28,737 bases of DNA from an uncultured Oscillospiraceae bacterium (lineage in GTDB: Bacteria > Bacillota > Clostridia > Oscillospirales > Oscillospiraceae), in contig CAAEUZ010000100.1 in NCBI GenBank assembly GCA_900759385.1, forward strand, positions 1 to 28,737, written 5' to 3'. Made by a program: the position numbers and the translations under genes. Below the pieces are notes generated by a model. That model was not told the DNA's origin and did no database searches. It worked only from the letters and a program-made list of their open reading frames with translations. Shown here piece after piece: positions 1 to 7,965 of this stretch. Numbering within the stretch: the first letter of the stretch is position 1; each line of letters opens with the position of its first letter.

Positions 1-56
1 ACATAAGGTTCCACCGCACCCAACGCCGGCAAAAAAGCGCTTTTCTTTGGGGGTAT

Positions 57-90
57 CCCCGTTTCTTTTGGCAAGACAAAAGAAATGGGG
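57..90. repeat. Long imperfect inverted repeat downstream of sigE
   Basis: Arms at 57-70 and 77-90 pair over 14 positions (CCCC, one G-U, then TTTCTTTTG against CAAAAGAAA), leaving a six-base loop at 71-76. It lies just beyond the sigE stop. Read on the minus strand the stem is not followed directly by a T-run; a T6 tract appears about 20 bases further on (31-36 as A-run on the plus strand). It may be the end of the sigE transcript or a small dispersed repeat; copy number cannot be seen from one window. Confidence 0.6.
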
Positions 91-102
91 TACAAGCCGT
101 CA

Positions 103-810
103 CTACTGCGCTAACCTCACCATCTCGCTGTGCAGGCGGGAGATAATGCGCTTCTCCAGGCGGGAGATGTAGCTCTGGGAGATGCCCAGCAGGCCGGCGA
201 CCTCCTTTTGCGTGTACTCGGTGCCGCCCACGAAGCCATAGCGCAGGAGGATGATGCTCTTCTCCCGCTCGGAGAGGGTGTCTATGGCGCGCATTAGCAT
301 CTCGCGGTCGGCGTCGTCCTCCAGCGGGCGGATGACCTCGTCGGCGTCGGTTCCGAGGATGTCGCTGAGCAGCAGCTCGTTGCCGTCGTAGTCGGTGTTC
401 AGCGGCTCGTCTATGCTGATGTCGCCGCGGGAGGCGCTGTTCTTGCGCAGGTACATCAGTATCTCGTTCTCAATGCAGCGCGAGGCGTAGGTGGCCAGCT
501 TGATGGACTTGGAGCTGTTGAAGGTGTTTATGGCCTTGATGAGGCCGATGGTGCCTATAGAGATCAGGTCTTCGATGTTCACGCCGGTATTTTCAAACCG
601 GCGGGCTATGTAGACAACCAGGCGCAGGTTGTGCTCGATGAGCGACTGCCGCGCGGCCTCGTCGCCGGAATCCAGCGCGGATATGGCCGCGGCCTCCTCG
701 TCCCTGGGCAGGGGCGGGGGCAGGGTGTCGCTGCCGCCTATGTAGTGTACGGGCTCGGTGAAGAACAGCCTTTTAAGCAGCTCACGCAGGGCCGTGAGGG
801 AAAGTTTCAT
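103..810 (-). CDS. sigE: Pro-sigma-E, RNA polymerase sporulation sigma factor
   Basis: Sigma factor that directs mother-cell gene expression early in sporulation. The 235-residue product has sigma-70 region 2 at about 61-123 (NLRLVVYIARRFENTG, then EDLISIGTIGLIKA and ATYASRCIENEILMYLR). Region 4 lies at about 178-228 with the helix-turn-helix QKEVAGLLGISQSYISRLEK. The N-terminus carries a short basic, amphipathic stretch ending in VHYIGG, matching the pro-sequence of Bacillus SigE, which is cut just before the YIGG; here that would remove about 22 residues instead of 27. The start has a strong AAAAGGAGG site that overlaps the end of spoIIGA, 14 bases upstream, so the two are one operon. In many Firmicutes sigG follows sigE; only 102 bases remain before the window edge and no such start is visible. 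Length and motifs make the assignment secure. Confidence 0.97.
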   Translation of the reverse strand: MKLSLTALRELLKRLFFTEPVHYIGGSDTLPPPLPRDEEAAAISALDSGDEAARQSLIEHNLRLVVYIARRFENTGVNIEDLISIGTIGLIKAINTFNSSKSIKLATYASRCIENEILMYLRKNSASRGDISIDEPLNTDYDGNELLLSDILGTDADEVIRPLEDDADREMLMRAIDTLSEREKSIILLRYGFVGGTEYTQKEVAGLLGISQSYISRLEKRIISRLHSEMVRLAQ

Positions 811-824
811 TATTCAGCCTCCTT

Positions 825-1658
825 TTAGAATTCTGCCGGGACTATGGCCTCGTAATCCGCGCCGAAGCCCTCCGGCGAGAGCGCGACCAGCAGGGAGCAG
901 TCCCGTCCGTCAACCGTGACGGCGTCCGGGCGTATGGCCGCCAGCAGCCCGCGGGCGCCCACGGAGCTGTAGGGCAGGAGCACCACCCTCCCGGCGAGGC
1001 CGGGCAGGGCGCTGAGCGCCTCCAGCGCGCCCACGGCGTCCGATGCGTCCACAGGCCCGGTCAGCGGCGAGAGGGCCCGGGCCTCGCACACTGCCGCCGC
1101 GCGCCCGGATACGGGGTCGGCCAGGGCGTTGCCGGTGTCGGCCAGCGCGCGCAGCGTGACCGTCTTTCCAAGCAGGGTGACGGCCAGCTGTACATAGCCG
1201 CGCCGCGCTTTGGGCCCCGCCCGGCGCAGGAAGAGCGTCACCGCCGCGTAGCACACGGCAAAGGACAGCACCAGCACCCGCCAGGACACCGGAACATACG
1301 CCGGGCCGGATGCGTCATAGCCTGCGAGCATGCTCGCCCCCCAAACCGCGCCGCCGAAGAGCGCGGACACGGCGAAGAACATCCCGCAGCAGCGCCAGAA
1401 GCGCCGCTCCGAGCCGTAGGCAATGAGGCACATCCCTACTCCCAGGGCAATTTTGAGCACCGGATGGGTGAGGAATCCCCACTTCGGCACCACAGCGGCC
1501 AGTGCATAGGCCGCTCCCACCACCGCGGCCAGGGCGATACGCCACCGCCGCAGTACGGCCCCGGCTGTCCTGCCCGCGGCTATGAGCAGGGCGTAGTCGG
1601 CTATGAGGTTCAGCGCAAACAGGCTGTCAGCATATATCGTGTCCACGCAAACAAGCAT
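825..1658 (-). CDS. spoIIGA: Sporulation sigma-E factor processing peptidase SpoIIGA
   Basis: Membrane aspartic protease that removes the pro-sequence of SigE at the sporulation septum. The 277-residue product has five probable membrane segments in its first half (about 11-28, 40-58, 67-82, 91-111, 128-144). A soluble C-terminal half contains ALADTGNALADP, with the catalytic aspartate at residue 174 in the DTGN motif typical of the SpoIIGA family. It sits directly upstream of sigE, the conserved partner, with a 14-base gap that holds the sigE ribosome binding site. The start chosen is an ATG at 1658; a GTG four codons in is an alternative and neither has a convincing Shine-Dalgarno site. The protein is unusually rich in alanine, as expected in this GC-rich genome. 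I could not find a clear Spo0A box or promoter upstream. Confidence 0.93.
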   Translation of the reverse strand: MLVCVDTIYADSLFALNLIADYALLIAAGRTAGAVLRRWRIALAAVVGAAYALAAVVPKWGFLTHPVLKIALGVGMCLIAYGSERRFWRCCGMFFAVSALFGGAVWGASMLAGYDASGPAYVPVSWRVLVLSFAVCYAAVTLFLRRAGPKARRGYVQLAVTLLGKTVTLRALADTGNALADPVSGRAAAVCEARALSPLTGPVDASDAVGALEALSALPGLAGRVVLLPYSSVGARGLLAAIRPDAVTVDGRDCSLLVALSPEGFGADYEAIVPAEF

Positions 1659-1685
1659 ACACCCGTCCGCGCGCGGATGTTGTCA

Positions 1686-1714
1686 TTTACAAGGCGCGGG
1701 AAGTTTGCTATAAT
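1686..1714 (+). promoter_or_regulatory. Sigma-A type promoter upstream of pyrH
   Basis: A -35 TTTACA (1686-1691), a 17-base spacer and a -10 TATAAT (1709-1714) preceded by TGC, an extended -10. Transcription would start near 1721 and give a leader of about 100 bases before pyrH. A weaker second -10 (TATATT, 1777-1782) lies closer to the gene without a clear -35. This is the best promoter for the long pyrH-polC operon. Confidence 0.75.
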
Positions 1715-1730
1715 TAAGCGGAGAATGGCG

Positions 1731-1776
1731 CCCGGGAGAAAAGTTTACAATATGCGGCTTTTATTTGCGTCCCGGG
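1731..1776 (+). other. Inverted repeat in the pyrH leader
   Basis: CCCGGGA (1731-1737) pairs with TCCCGGG (1770-1776), enclosing 32 bases, inside the proposed leader of the pyrH operon. There is no T-run after it. It could be a leader stem or coincidence; no known riboswitch was recognised. Confidence 0.3.
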
Positions 1777-1822
1777 TATATTAAAATACGCGGCAGAGAC
1801 TTAAGCTTCGAGGGGGAAGAGT

Positions 1823-2545
1823 ATGGACGAAAAGAAACCTGTCTATAAGCGCGTGCTCATCAAGATAAGCGGGGAGGCCCTGGCGGGCGAGCACAAGTCC
1901 GGCCTGGACTTCGGCGTTATCTCCAGCGTGTGCGAGGCCGTCAAGAAGTGCCTGGCGCTGGGCGTGGAGGTCGGCATCGTCATCGGCGGCGGCAACTTCT
2001 GGCGCGGGGTCAAGGACGGCTCCGGCAAGATTGAGCGCACCCGCGCCGACCACATGGGTATGCTGGCGACGGTAATGAACTGCCTCGCCGTGGCCGACGT
2101 AATGGAGCAGCACGGCATAGACGTGCGCGTCCAGACCGCTATCGAGATGCGCGCCATAGCGGAGCCGTATATCAGGCTCCGGGCCATGCGCCACCTGTCC
2201 AAGGGCCGCGTGGTGCTCTTCGGCGCCGGTACCGGCAACCCCTATTTCTCCACGGACACCGCGGCGGTGCTGCGCGCGGCGGAGATAGAGGCGGACGCCA
2301 TCCTGCTGGCGAAGAATATAGACGGCGTGTACAGCGCCGACCCGCGGGTTGACCACGATGCGGTCAAGTATGACGCCATCACCTATGACGAGGTGCTCGC
2401 GCAGCATCTGGCGGTCATGGACACCACGGCCACCAGCCTCTCGATGGACAACTCCATCCCGGTAATCGTTTTTGAGCTCAAGGACCCCGAAAATATTGTC
2501 CGCGCCGTGCTGGGGGAGAAGATAGGCACGGTAGTTACGAAATAG
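1823..2545 (+). CDS. pyrH: UMP kinase
   Basis: Phosphorylates UMP to UDP with ATP, feeding all pyrimidine nucleotide and UDP-sugar synthesis in the cytoplasm. The 240-residue product has the amino acid kinase fold signature: YKRVLIKISGEALAGE near the N-terminus, GIVIGGGNFWRG, the DHMGMLATVMN segment, and GTGNPYFSTDTAA followed by LLAKNIDGVYSADP. Length matches bacterial PyrH. The ATG has a GAGGGGGAAG site seven to ten bases upstream. The gene heads the operon; in many bacteria rpsB and tsf come just before pyrH, but here the sporulation pair lies upstream in the opposite direction. frr follows after 11 bases. Confidence 0.97.
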   Translation: MDEKKPVYKRVLIKISGEALAGEHKSGLDFGVISSVCEAVKKCLALGVEVGIVIGGGNFWRGVKDGSGKIERTRADHMGMLATVMNCLAVADVMEQHGIDVRVQTAIEMRAIAEPYIRLRAMRHLSKGRVVLFGAGTGNPYFSTDTAAVLRAAEIEADAILLAKNIDGVYSADPRVDHDAVKYDAITYDEVLAQHLAVMDTTATSLSMDNSIPVIVFELKDPENIVRAVLGEKIGTVVTK

Positions 2546-2556
2546 GAGGAATCAAA

Positions 2557-3111
2557 ATGGCCACAGGATACGAAGATTTTGAAAACAGGATGCGCAAGAC
2601 CTCTGAGAACCTCATCACCAATCTCTCCAGCGTGCGCGCAGGGCGCGCCAACGCCGCCGTGCTCGACCAGATAAGCGTGGACTACTACGGCGTGCCGACG
2701 CCTATCCAGCAGCTGGCGAATATCTCCACGCCCGACCCGCGCAGCCTGCTCATCCAGCCCTGGGACAAGAGCACGCTCAAGTCCATCGAGAAGGCCATCC
2801 TGGCCAGCGAACTGGGCATCAACCCGCAGAACGACGGCATTTCCATCCGCCTGGTCTTCCCGCAGCTCACTGAGGAGAGGCGTAAGGAGCTGGCCAAGCA
2901 GGTGAAGAAGTACGCCGAGGAGGCCAAGGTGGCCATCCGCAACATCCGCCGCGACGCCATGGACAGCTTCAAGGTCCAGAAGAAGAACGGCGAGATGACC
3001 GAGGATGACGTCAAGATAGCCGAGAAGGACCTGCAGAAGATCACCGACGACTGGATCAAGGAGATCGACAAGATAGCCGACAAGAAGGAAAAGGAGCTCT
3101 TCGAGATCTGA
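2557..3111 (+). CDS. frr: Ribosome recycling factor
   Basis: Splits post-termination ribosomes together with EF-G. The 184-residue length is typical. The N-terminal SVRAGRANAAVLDQISVDYYG and the following GVPTPIQQLANIS are family signatures. The C-terminal half is rich in charged helices (RKELAKQVKKYAEEAKVAIR), matching the three-helix bundle. The start has a TAGGAGGA ribosome binding site seven bases upstream. The stop TGA shares its last base with the ATG of uppS, so the two are translationally coupled. Confidence 0.97.
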   Translation: MATGYEDFENRMRKTSENLITNLSSVRAGRANAAVLDQISVDYYGVPTPIQQLANISTPDPRSLLIQPWDKSTLKSIEKAILASELGINPQNDGISIRLVFPQLTEERRKELAKQVKKYAEEAKVAIRNIRRDAMDSFKVQKKNGEMTEDDVKIAEKDLQKITDDWIKEIDKIADKKEKELFEI

Positions 3112-3851
3112 TGGCTCTCTTTAAGTCTGACACTGCGGCGGGGGAGGGGGCAGTATACCTCCCCCGCCACATTGCGATAATACTCGACGGCAACGGGCGC
3201 TGGGCCAAAAAGCGCGGCCTGCCGCGCACGGCCGGTCACGCCGCGGGGGCGGAGACCTTCCGCCGCATCGCCACCTACTGCAAGAACATAGGCATAGATT
3301 ACCTCACGGTCTACGCCTTCTCCACCGAGAACTGGAAGCGCCCGCGCGAGGAGATAGACGCCATCATGGGCCTGCTGGGCAAGTACCTGCGCGAGGCGGT
3401 GGAGACCATGGAGCGCGACCACATCCGCCTCAAGATACTCGGAGACCCGGAGATACTGCCGAAGAACCTGCGCGACCTCATAGACGAGACGGCGGACATC
3501 TCCACGCACTACGAGGGCTTCCAGGCCAACGTCTGCCTCAATTACGGCGGGCGCGACGAGATAGTGCGCGCCGCGCTGCGCTTCGCCGAGGACTACAAGG
3601 CAGGAAAGGTCTCCACGCTCACCGAGGAGAGCTTCTCCGCCTACATGTTCTCTGCCGGCATACCCGACCCGGACCTGATAATCCGTCCCGGCGGGGAGAT
3701 GCGCCTTTCCAACTTCCTCATGTGGGAGAGCGCGTACTCGGAGCTCATATTCACGGACGTGCTCTGGCCGGACTTCACCAGCGGGGACATAGACGCGGCC
3801 ATAGCCGAGTATCAGCGCCGGGACAGGCGCTTTGGGGGAATCAAGAAATGA
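3111..3851 (+). CDS. uppS: Isoprenyl transferase (undecaprenyl diphosphate synthase)
   Basis: Condenses isopentenyl diphosphate units onto farnesyl diphosphate to make the C55 carrier lipid of wall synthesis. The 246-residue product has HIAIILDGNGRWAKKRG with the catalytic aspartate at residue 26. It also has YAFSTENWKRP and, near the C-terminus, RPGGEMRLSNFLMWESAYSE, the diphosphate-binding signature. The start overlaps the frr stop (TGATG), and the only purine-rich site (AAGGAG) is rather far upstream, so coupling is likely. cdsA starts within its stop codon. The product is the lipid substrate for TagO, encoded elsewhere in the window. Confidence 0.95.
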   Translation: MALFKSDTAAGEGAVYLPRHIAIILDGNGRWAKKRGLPRTAGHAAGAETFRRIATYCKNIGIDYLTVYAFSTENWKRPREEIDAIMGLLGKYLREAVETMERDHIRLKILGDPEILPKNLRDLIDETADISTHYEGFQANVCLNYGGRDEIVRAALRFAEDYKAGKVSTLTEESFSAYMFSAGIPDPDLIIRPGGEMRLSNFLMWESAYSELIFTDVLWPDFTSGDIDAAIAEYQRRDRRFGGIKK

Positions 3852-4663
3852 AAACGAGGCTTCTCTTCGCCGCAGTGGGCATTCCCGTGCTGCTGCTGAT
3901 ACTGTTCGCCGCGCCCAGCTGGGCTACCCTGGCCATGTGCGCGGCCCTGGCCGCCGTGGCGAGCTATGAGCTCATGCACGCCGTGGGCGACGAGCAGTGG
4001 GAGCTGCTGCCCGCCATGCCCGTCCTGGCCGCCGCCATGACCGGCGCGCTTGGCGCGGGGCAGCTGGGCATAGCACCTGTGTGGATGCTCGCGGGCATTT
4101 TCGCCGTGGTGCTCTACGGCTTCTTGACCGCCATCTTCACGCATGGCCGCGAGAAGCAGCTCGGCTTTGCCACTCTGGCCGCGGGCATAATCTCGGCCAC
4201 GCTGCTCCCGGCCGGTTTTGCCAGCCTGGCCCTGCTGCGCGACGCCTCCGCCGCCCTCGCCATAGCCCCGCTGGTGGGCGCCTTCATGAGCGATACGGGC
4301 GCTTATTTCATGGGCCGCGCCTGCGGCCGGCACAAGCTCTGCCCGCTGGTCAGCCCCAACAAGACCGTCGAGGGCAGCGTGGGCGGCTTCATCGGCAGCG
4401 TGGTGGGCATGATAGTCTACCACCTCATCGTCAAGGCCACCATCCAGCTCGACCTGGGCTGGGCCATGATAATAGTCCTGGGCCTTGTGGGCAGCCTGCT
4501 GGGTCAGATAGGCGACCTCAGCTTCTCCGTCATCAAGCGCGAGTACGGCATCAAGGACTACGGAGCAATATTTCCCGGGCACGGCGGCGTGCTGGACAGG
4601 TTTGACAGCGTGCTGTTCGTATCCCCGGCCTATTACCTGATTATTACCGCCATCCTGGCGTAA
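3848..4663 (+). CDS. cdsA: Phosphatidate cytidylyltransferase (CDP-diglyceride synthase)
   Basis: Makes CDP-diacylglycerol from phosphatidic acid and CTP at the membrane, the branch point for phospholipid synthesis. The 271-residue protein starts MKTRLLFAAVG and has about seven hydrophobic segments. Its C-terminal part, about residues 226-253, has the full family signature: SVIKREYGIKDYG, then FPGHGGVLDRFD. PNKTVEGSVGG upstream is also conserved. The start ATG overlaps the uppS stop as ATGA and has a GGGGGAA site about ten bases upstream. An in-frame ATG at 3722 inside uppS would add 42 residues of basic, non-membrane sequence and is rejected. dxr follows after 16 bases. Confidence 0.95.
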   Translation: MKTRLLFAAVGIPVLLLILFAAPSWATLAMCAALAAVASYELMHAVGDEQWELLPAMPVLAAAMTGALGAGQLGIAPVWMLAGIFAVVLYGFLTAIFTHGREKQLGFATLAAGIISATLLPAGFASLALLRDASAALAIAPLVGAFMSDTGAYFMGRACGRHKLCPLVSPNKTVEGSVGGFIGSVVGMIVYHLIVKATIQLDLGWAMIIVLGLVGSLLGQIGDLSFSVIKREYGIKDYGAIFPGHGGVLDRFDSVLFVSPAYYLIITAILA

Positions 4664-4679
4664 AAGCGAGGCCTGGTTT

Positions 4680-5825
4680 ATGGTCAACTCTACCGCTATA
4701 CTCGGCTCTACCGGCAGCATAGGCCGGCAGAGCGTTGCCGTCTGCGAACGGCTCGGCATCCGGGCGACGGCGCTTACGACAAACCGGAACGTGGACCTGC
4801 TGCTGGAGCAGGCGGCAAAGCTCAGGCCCGAGTACGTCGCAGCCTCCGACATGGAGGCGTCTGCGAAGCTCCGCTACGAGCTCTCGGGCAGCGATATAAC
4901 CGTGGGCCCTCCCGGTGAGGAGGGGCTGCGCATCGCCGCGTCCTGGCAGGATACCGACTGCGTCGTCACCGCCGTATCCGGCGCCGTGGGCCTGCGCCCC
5001 ACGCTGGATGCCATCGGCCTGAAGCGCCGCATAGCCCTGGCCAACAAGGAGACCCTGGTCTGTGCGGGCAGCATCGTCATGGCCCGCGCGGCCGAGACAG
5101 GGGCGGAGATAGTGCCCGTGGACAGTGAGCACAGCGCCATCTTCCAGTGCCTCTGCGGCAGGGAGGGCGAGCTGCGCAAAATACTGCTCACCGGTTCCGG
5201 CGGGCCATTCCGCGGCTGGACACGCGAGCAGACCGCGTCCGTCACGCCGGCGCAGGCCGTTAAGCACCCCAACTGGTCGATGGGCGCCAAGATAAGCGTG
5301 GACTCGGCCACCATGATGAACAAGGGCCTTGAATTCATCGAGGCGATGCACCTCTTCGGAGTGTCCCCGGACGATATCGAGGTCCTGATACACCCCGAGA
5401 GCGTGGTGCACTCGGCAGTTGAGCTCCTGGACGGCACGGTCATAGCGCAGCTGGGCGTGCCGGATATGTCGCTGCCCATACAGTATGCGCTAACCTGGCC
5501 GGAGCGGTGCCCGAGCGCGAGCGGGAGGCTGGACCTGACGGCCATGTCGGGACTTCACTTCATGCGTCCCGACCTCGAACTGATGCCGTGCCTGGCGCTG
5601 GCCATGGACTGCGCCCGCCGCGGCGGGAACGCGCCTGCGGTCATGTCCGCCGCCAACGAGGCGGCCGTGGGGATGTTTTTGGCGGGGAAACTGGGGTATA
5701 ATGAAATCTACGAGAGTGTTGCCTGGGTGCTGGGCCGCATAGACTTCATAGCGGAGCCATCGCTGGAGGACATAATCGCCTCGGACGGCGAGGCGCGCAC
5801 TCTCTTTAAGGAGCGTTATTCCTGA
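4680..5825 (+). CDS. dxr: 1-deoxy-D-xylulose 5-phosphate reductoisomerase
   Basis: Converts DXP to 2-C-methyl-D-erythritol 4-phosphate with NADPH, the committed step of the MEP isoprenoid route. The 381-residue length is normal. The NADPH-binding loop AILGSTGSIGRQ is at residues 6-17. NKETLVCAG, VPVDSEHSAIFQ and the metal and substrate segment KISVDSATMMNKGLEFIEA are all present, as is HPESVVHSAV. ispG, a later step of the same route, lies one gene downstream and uppS, which uses the product, two genes upstream. The stop overlaps the rseP start as TGATG. Confidence 0.97.
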   Translation: MVNSTAILGSTGSIGRQSVAVCERLGIRATALTTNRNVDLLLEQAAKLRPEYVAASDMEASAKLRYELSGSDITVGPPGEEGLRIAASWQDTDCVVTAVSGAVGLRPTLDAIGLKRRIALANKETLVCAGSIVMARAAETGAEIVPVDSEHSAIFQCLCGREGELRKILLTGSGGPFRGWTREQTASVTPAQAVKHPNWSMGAKISVDSATMMNKGLEFIEAMHLFGVSPDDIEVLIHPESVVHSAVELLDGTVIAQLGVPDMSLPIQYALTWPERCPSASGRLDLTAMSGLHFMRPDLELMPCLALAMDCARRGGNAPAVMSAANEAAVGMFLAGKLGYNEIYESVAWVLGRIDFIAEPSLEDIIASDGEARTLFKERYS

Positions 5826-6880
5826 TGTTCATAGTCATCGCAATCATCGCCTTCGGCGTTCTCATAGGCATACACGAGTTCGGCCACTTCATTGCCGCCA
5901 AATCCCTCGGCGTCAAGGTGAACGAGTTCTCCATCGGCATGGGCCCGGCGATCTTCAAGCGCCAGAAGGGCGAGACGCTGTACGCCCTGCGCATCCTGCC
6001 CATCGGCGGCTACTGCGCCATGGAGGGCGAGGACGAGGAGACCGACGACCCCAGGTGCTTCTCCCGCCAGAGAGGCTGGAAGAAGATCATCATCCTGGCC
6101 GCTGGCAGCTTTATGAACTTCCTGCTCGGCCTGGTGCTGGTGCTGGTCATCTTCTCGCAGGCGGCGGGCTTCAATGCGCCCGTCATCTCCGGCTTCACGG
6201 AGAACAACCCCTACGAGGGCGAAAATGCCCTGCAGGTGGGCGATGAGATATACTCCGTGGACGGCCACCGCATCTATTTCACCGGCAACTTCAGCCTCTA
6301 CCTCTCGCGCAACTCCAGCCAGGTGTACGACATAGTCGTAATCCGCGACGGCGAGCGCGTGGAGCTCAACGACTTCGCCATGAAGCCCTACGAGCAGGCC
6401 GACGGTTCGACGGCCTACGGGCTCTCGTTCTCGGTCGTGGAGGCCAATCTTGGCAACACGCTCAAGTACTCCTGGTACACGACCATTGACTTCGTGCGCC
6501 AGGTCTGGCTCGCGCTCAGCGACCTGGTCGGGGGCCTGATGGGCCTGGACGACATGGCCGGTGTCGTGGGCATTGTGGACATGATAAACGACGTGGGCAG
6601 CGAGACCGCGCAGAACGAGGGCGTGGGCATAGCGCTGATGGATATCGGCTACCTGGTGGCCTTTATCGCCGTGAACCTGGCCGTCATGAACATGCTGCCC
6701 ATCCCGGCGCTGGACGGCGGCCGCGTGCTCTTCGTGCTGCTCAACGGCCTCATCCACCTCATCACGCGCAAGCGCATCCCCGCCCGCTATGAGGGCTACG
6801 TACACACGGCCGGCTTCGTGCTGCTGCTCGGGCTGATGGTAGTGGTAATGTATAACGATATCTCGAGGATAATAAGTTGA
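5825..6880 (+). CDS. rseP: RIP family zinc metalloprotease (RseP/RasP, site-2 protease)
   Basis: Intramembrane protease that cleaves membrane-bound anti-sigma factors and leftover signal peptides. The 351-residue product has HEFGH at 17-21 within the first membrane helix (zinc ligands H17 and H21, catalytic E18). A PDZ-like domain occupies about 100-190, and a second active-site motif, NMLPIPALDGGR, supplies the third ligand at D297. The length suits clostridial members, which are shorter than Bacillus RasP. It starts inside the dxr stop codon. The place between dxr and ispG-polC is the usual Firmicute order. Membrane helices frame the PDZ domain, so the protein acts in the plane of the cytoplasmic membrane. 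Confidence 0.95.
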   Translation: MFIVIAIIAFGVLIGIHEFGHFIAAKSLGVKVNEFSIGMGPAIFKRQKGETLYALRILPIGGYCAMEGEDEETDDPRCFSRQRGWKKIIILAAGSFMNFLLGLVLVLVIFSQAAGFNAPVISGFTENNPYEGENALQVGDEIYSVDGHRIYFTGNFSLYLSRNSSQVYDIVVIRDGERVELNDFAMKPYEQADGSTAYGLSFSVVEANLGNTLKYSWYTTIDFVRQVWLALSDLVGGLMGLDDMAGVVGIVDMINDVGSETAQNEGVGIALMDIGYLVAFIAVNLAVMNMLPIPALDGGRVLFVLLNGLIHLITRKRIPARYEGYVHTAGFVLLLGLMVVVMYNDISRIIS

Positions 6881-6903
6881 CATAATTATTTGAGGCGAAC
6901 TGG

Positions 6904-7965
6904 ATGAATACGAGAGAGAATACCAGAAGGATAATTGCAGGCGGCGTCCCCATCGGTGGGGGCGCTGCCGTTTCGGTTCAGTCGATGTGCAACGTGCGCA
7001 CCTCGGACGTGGACGCGGCTGTGGCGCAGATCAGGCAGCTGCGGGCGGCCGGGTGCGATATTGTGCGCCTTGCGGTGCCGGATATGGCCGCTGCAAGGGC
7101 GATTTCCGCCATAAAAGAGCAGGTTGACGTGCCGCTGGTGGCGGACATACACTTCGATTACCGCCTGGCCCTGGAGGCCGCCGCGCGGGGCATAGACAAG
7201 ATCCGCATAAACCCGGGCAACATAGGCGGCCGGGAGCGTGTGGCCGCCGTGGCGAGGGAGTGCAGTTTACGTAATATCCCCATACGTATCGGCGTCAACG
7301 GCGGGAGCCTGGAAAAGCCGCTGCTGGAGAAGTACGGCCATCCGACGGCTGAGGCCATAGTGGAGAGCGCCAAGGGGCACATACGCCTGCTCAACGACTG
7401 CGGCTTTGACGACATCTGCGTCTCGCTCAAGAGCAGCAGCGTCCCGCTCACGGTCGCTGCCTACCGCCTGGCCGCGGAGGAGCTGCCGTACCCGCTGCAC
7501 CTGGGCGTGACGGAGACCGGGACGGCCTATCAGGGCACGGTCAGCTCCGCCGTGGGTATCGGCACCCTGCTCATGGAGGGGATAGGGGACACCATCCGCG
7601 TCTCGCTGACCGCCGACCCGGTGGAGGAGGTCAAGGCGGGCATAGCCATACTGAAGGCGGCCGGGCTGAGGAAGGGCGGCGTACGCTTTGTGAGCTGCCC
7701 CACCTGCGGGCGCACGGAGATAGACCTGATCGGGCTCGCCCATGAGGTGGAAGAGCGCCTGCAGGGCCTGCAGGCGGACATAACCGTAGCGGTGATGGGC
7801 TGCGTCGTCAACGGCCCCGGCGAGGCGCGCGAGGCCGATTACGGCATTGCCGGCGGCAAGGGCTGCGGGCTGCTGTTCAAAAAGGGCGAGATTGTGCGCC
7901 GCGTGCCGGAGGACGAGCTCCTGGGCGCGCTGATGGAGCTTATCGAGAGCGAGGTGGGAGCTTGA
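6904..7965 (+). CDS. ispG: 4-hydroxy-3-methylbut-2-en-1-yl diphosphate synthase (flavodoxin type)
   Basis: Iron-sulfur enzyme of the MEP pathway that reductively opens the cyclic diphosphate MEcPP to HMBPP. The 353-residue product has the TIM-barrel start VSVQSMCNVRTSDVDA, DIHFDYRLAL and KIRINPGNIG. The [4Fe-4S] ligands are C265 and C268 in CPTCGR, C300 in MGCVVNGPGEA and E307. The start has a TTTGAGGCG site; the 23-base gap after rseP is the widest junction in the core of the operon. The stop overlaps the TTG start of polC. The enzyme needs flavodoxin or ferredoxin as electron donor, not encoded here. Finding dxr, ispG and uppS together shows the operon is geared to carrier-lipid supply. Confidence 0.96.
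   Translation: MNTRENTRRIIAGGVPIGGGAAVSVQSMCNVRTSDVDAAVAQIRQLRAAGCDIVRLAVPDMAAARAISAIKEQVDVPLVADIHFDYRLALEAAARGIDKIRINPGNIGGRERVAAVARECSLRNIPIRIGVNGGSLEKPLLEKYGHPTAEAIVESAKGHIRLLNDCGFDDICVSLKSSSVPLTVAAYRLAAEELPYPLHLGVTETGTAYQGTVSSAVGIGTLLMEGIGDTIRVSLTADPVEEVKAGIAILKAAGLRKGGVRFVSCPTCGRTEIDLIGLAHEVEERLQGLQADITVAVMGCVVNGPGEAREADYGIAGGKGCGLLFKKGEIVRRVPEDELLGALMELIESEVGA

Noticed and set aside
3722..3847. An extended CdsA starting at 3722
   Set aside because: The extra 42 residues lie inside uppS, are basic and hydrophilic, and lack a site; the ATGA overlap at 3848 gives the normal length.
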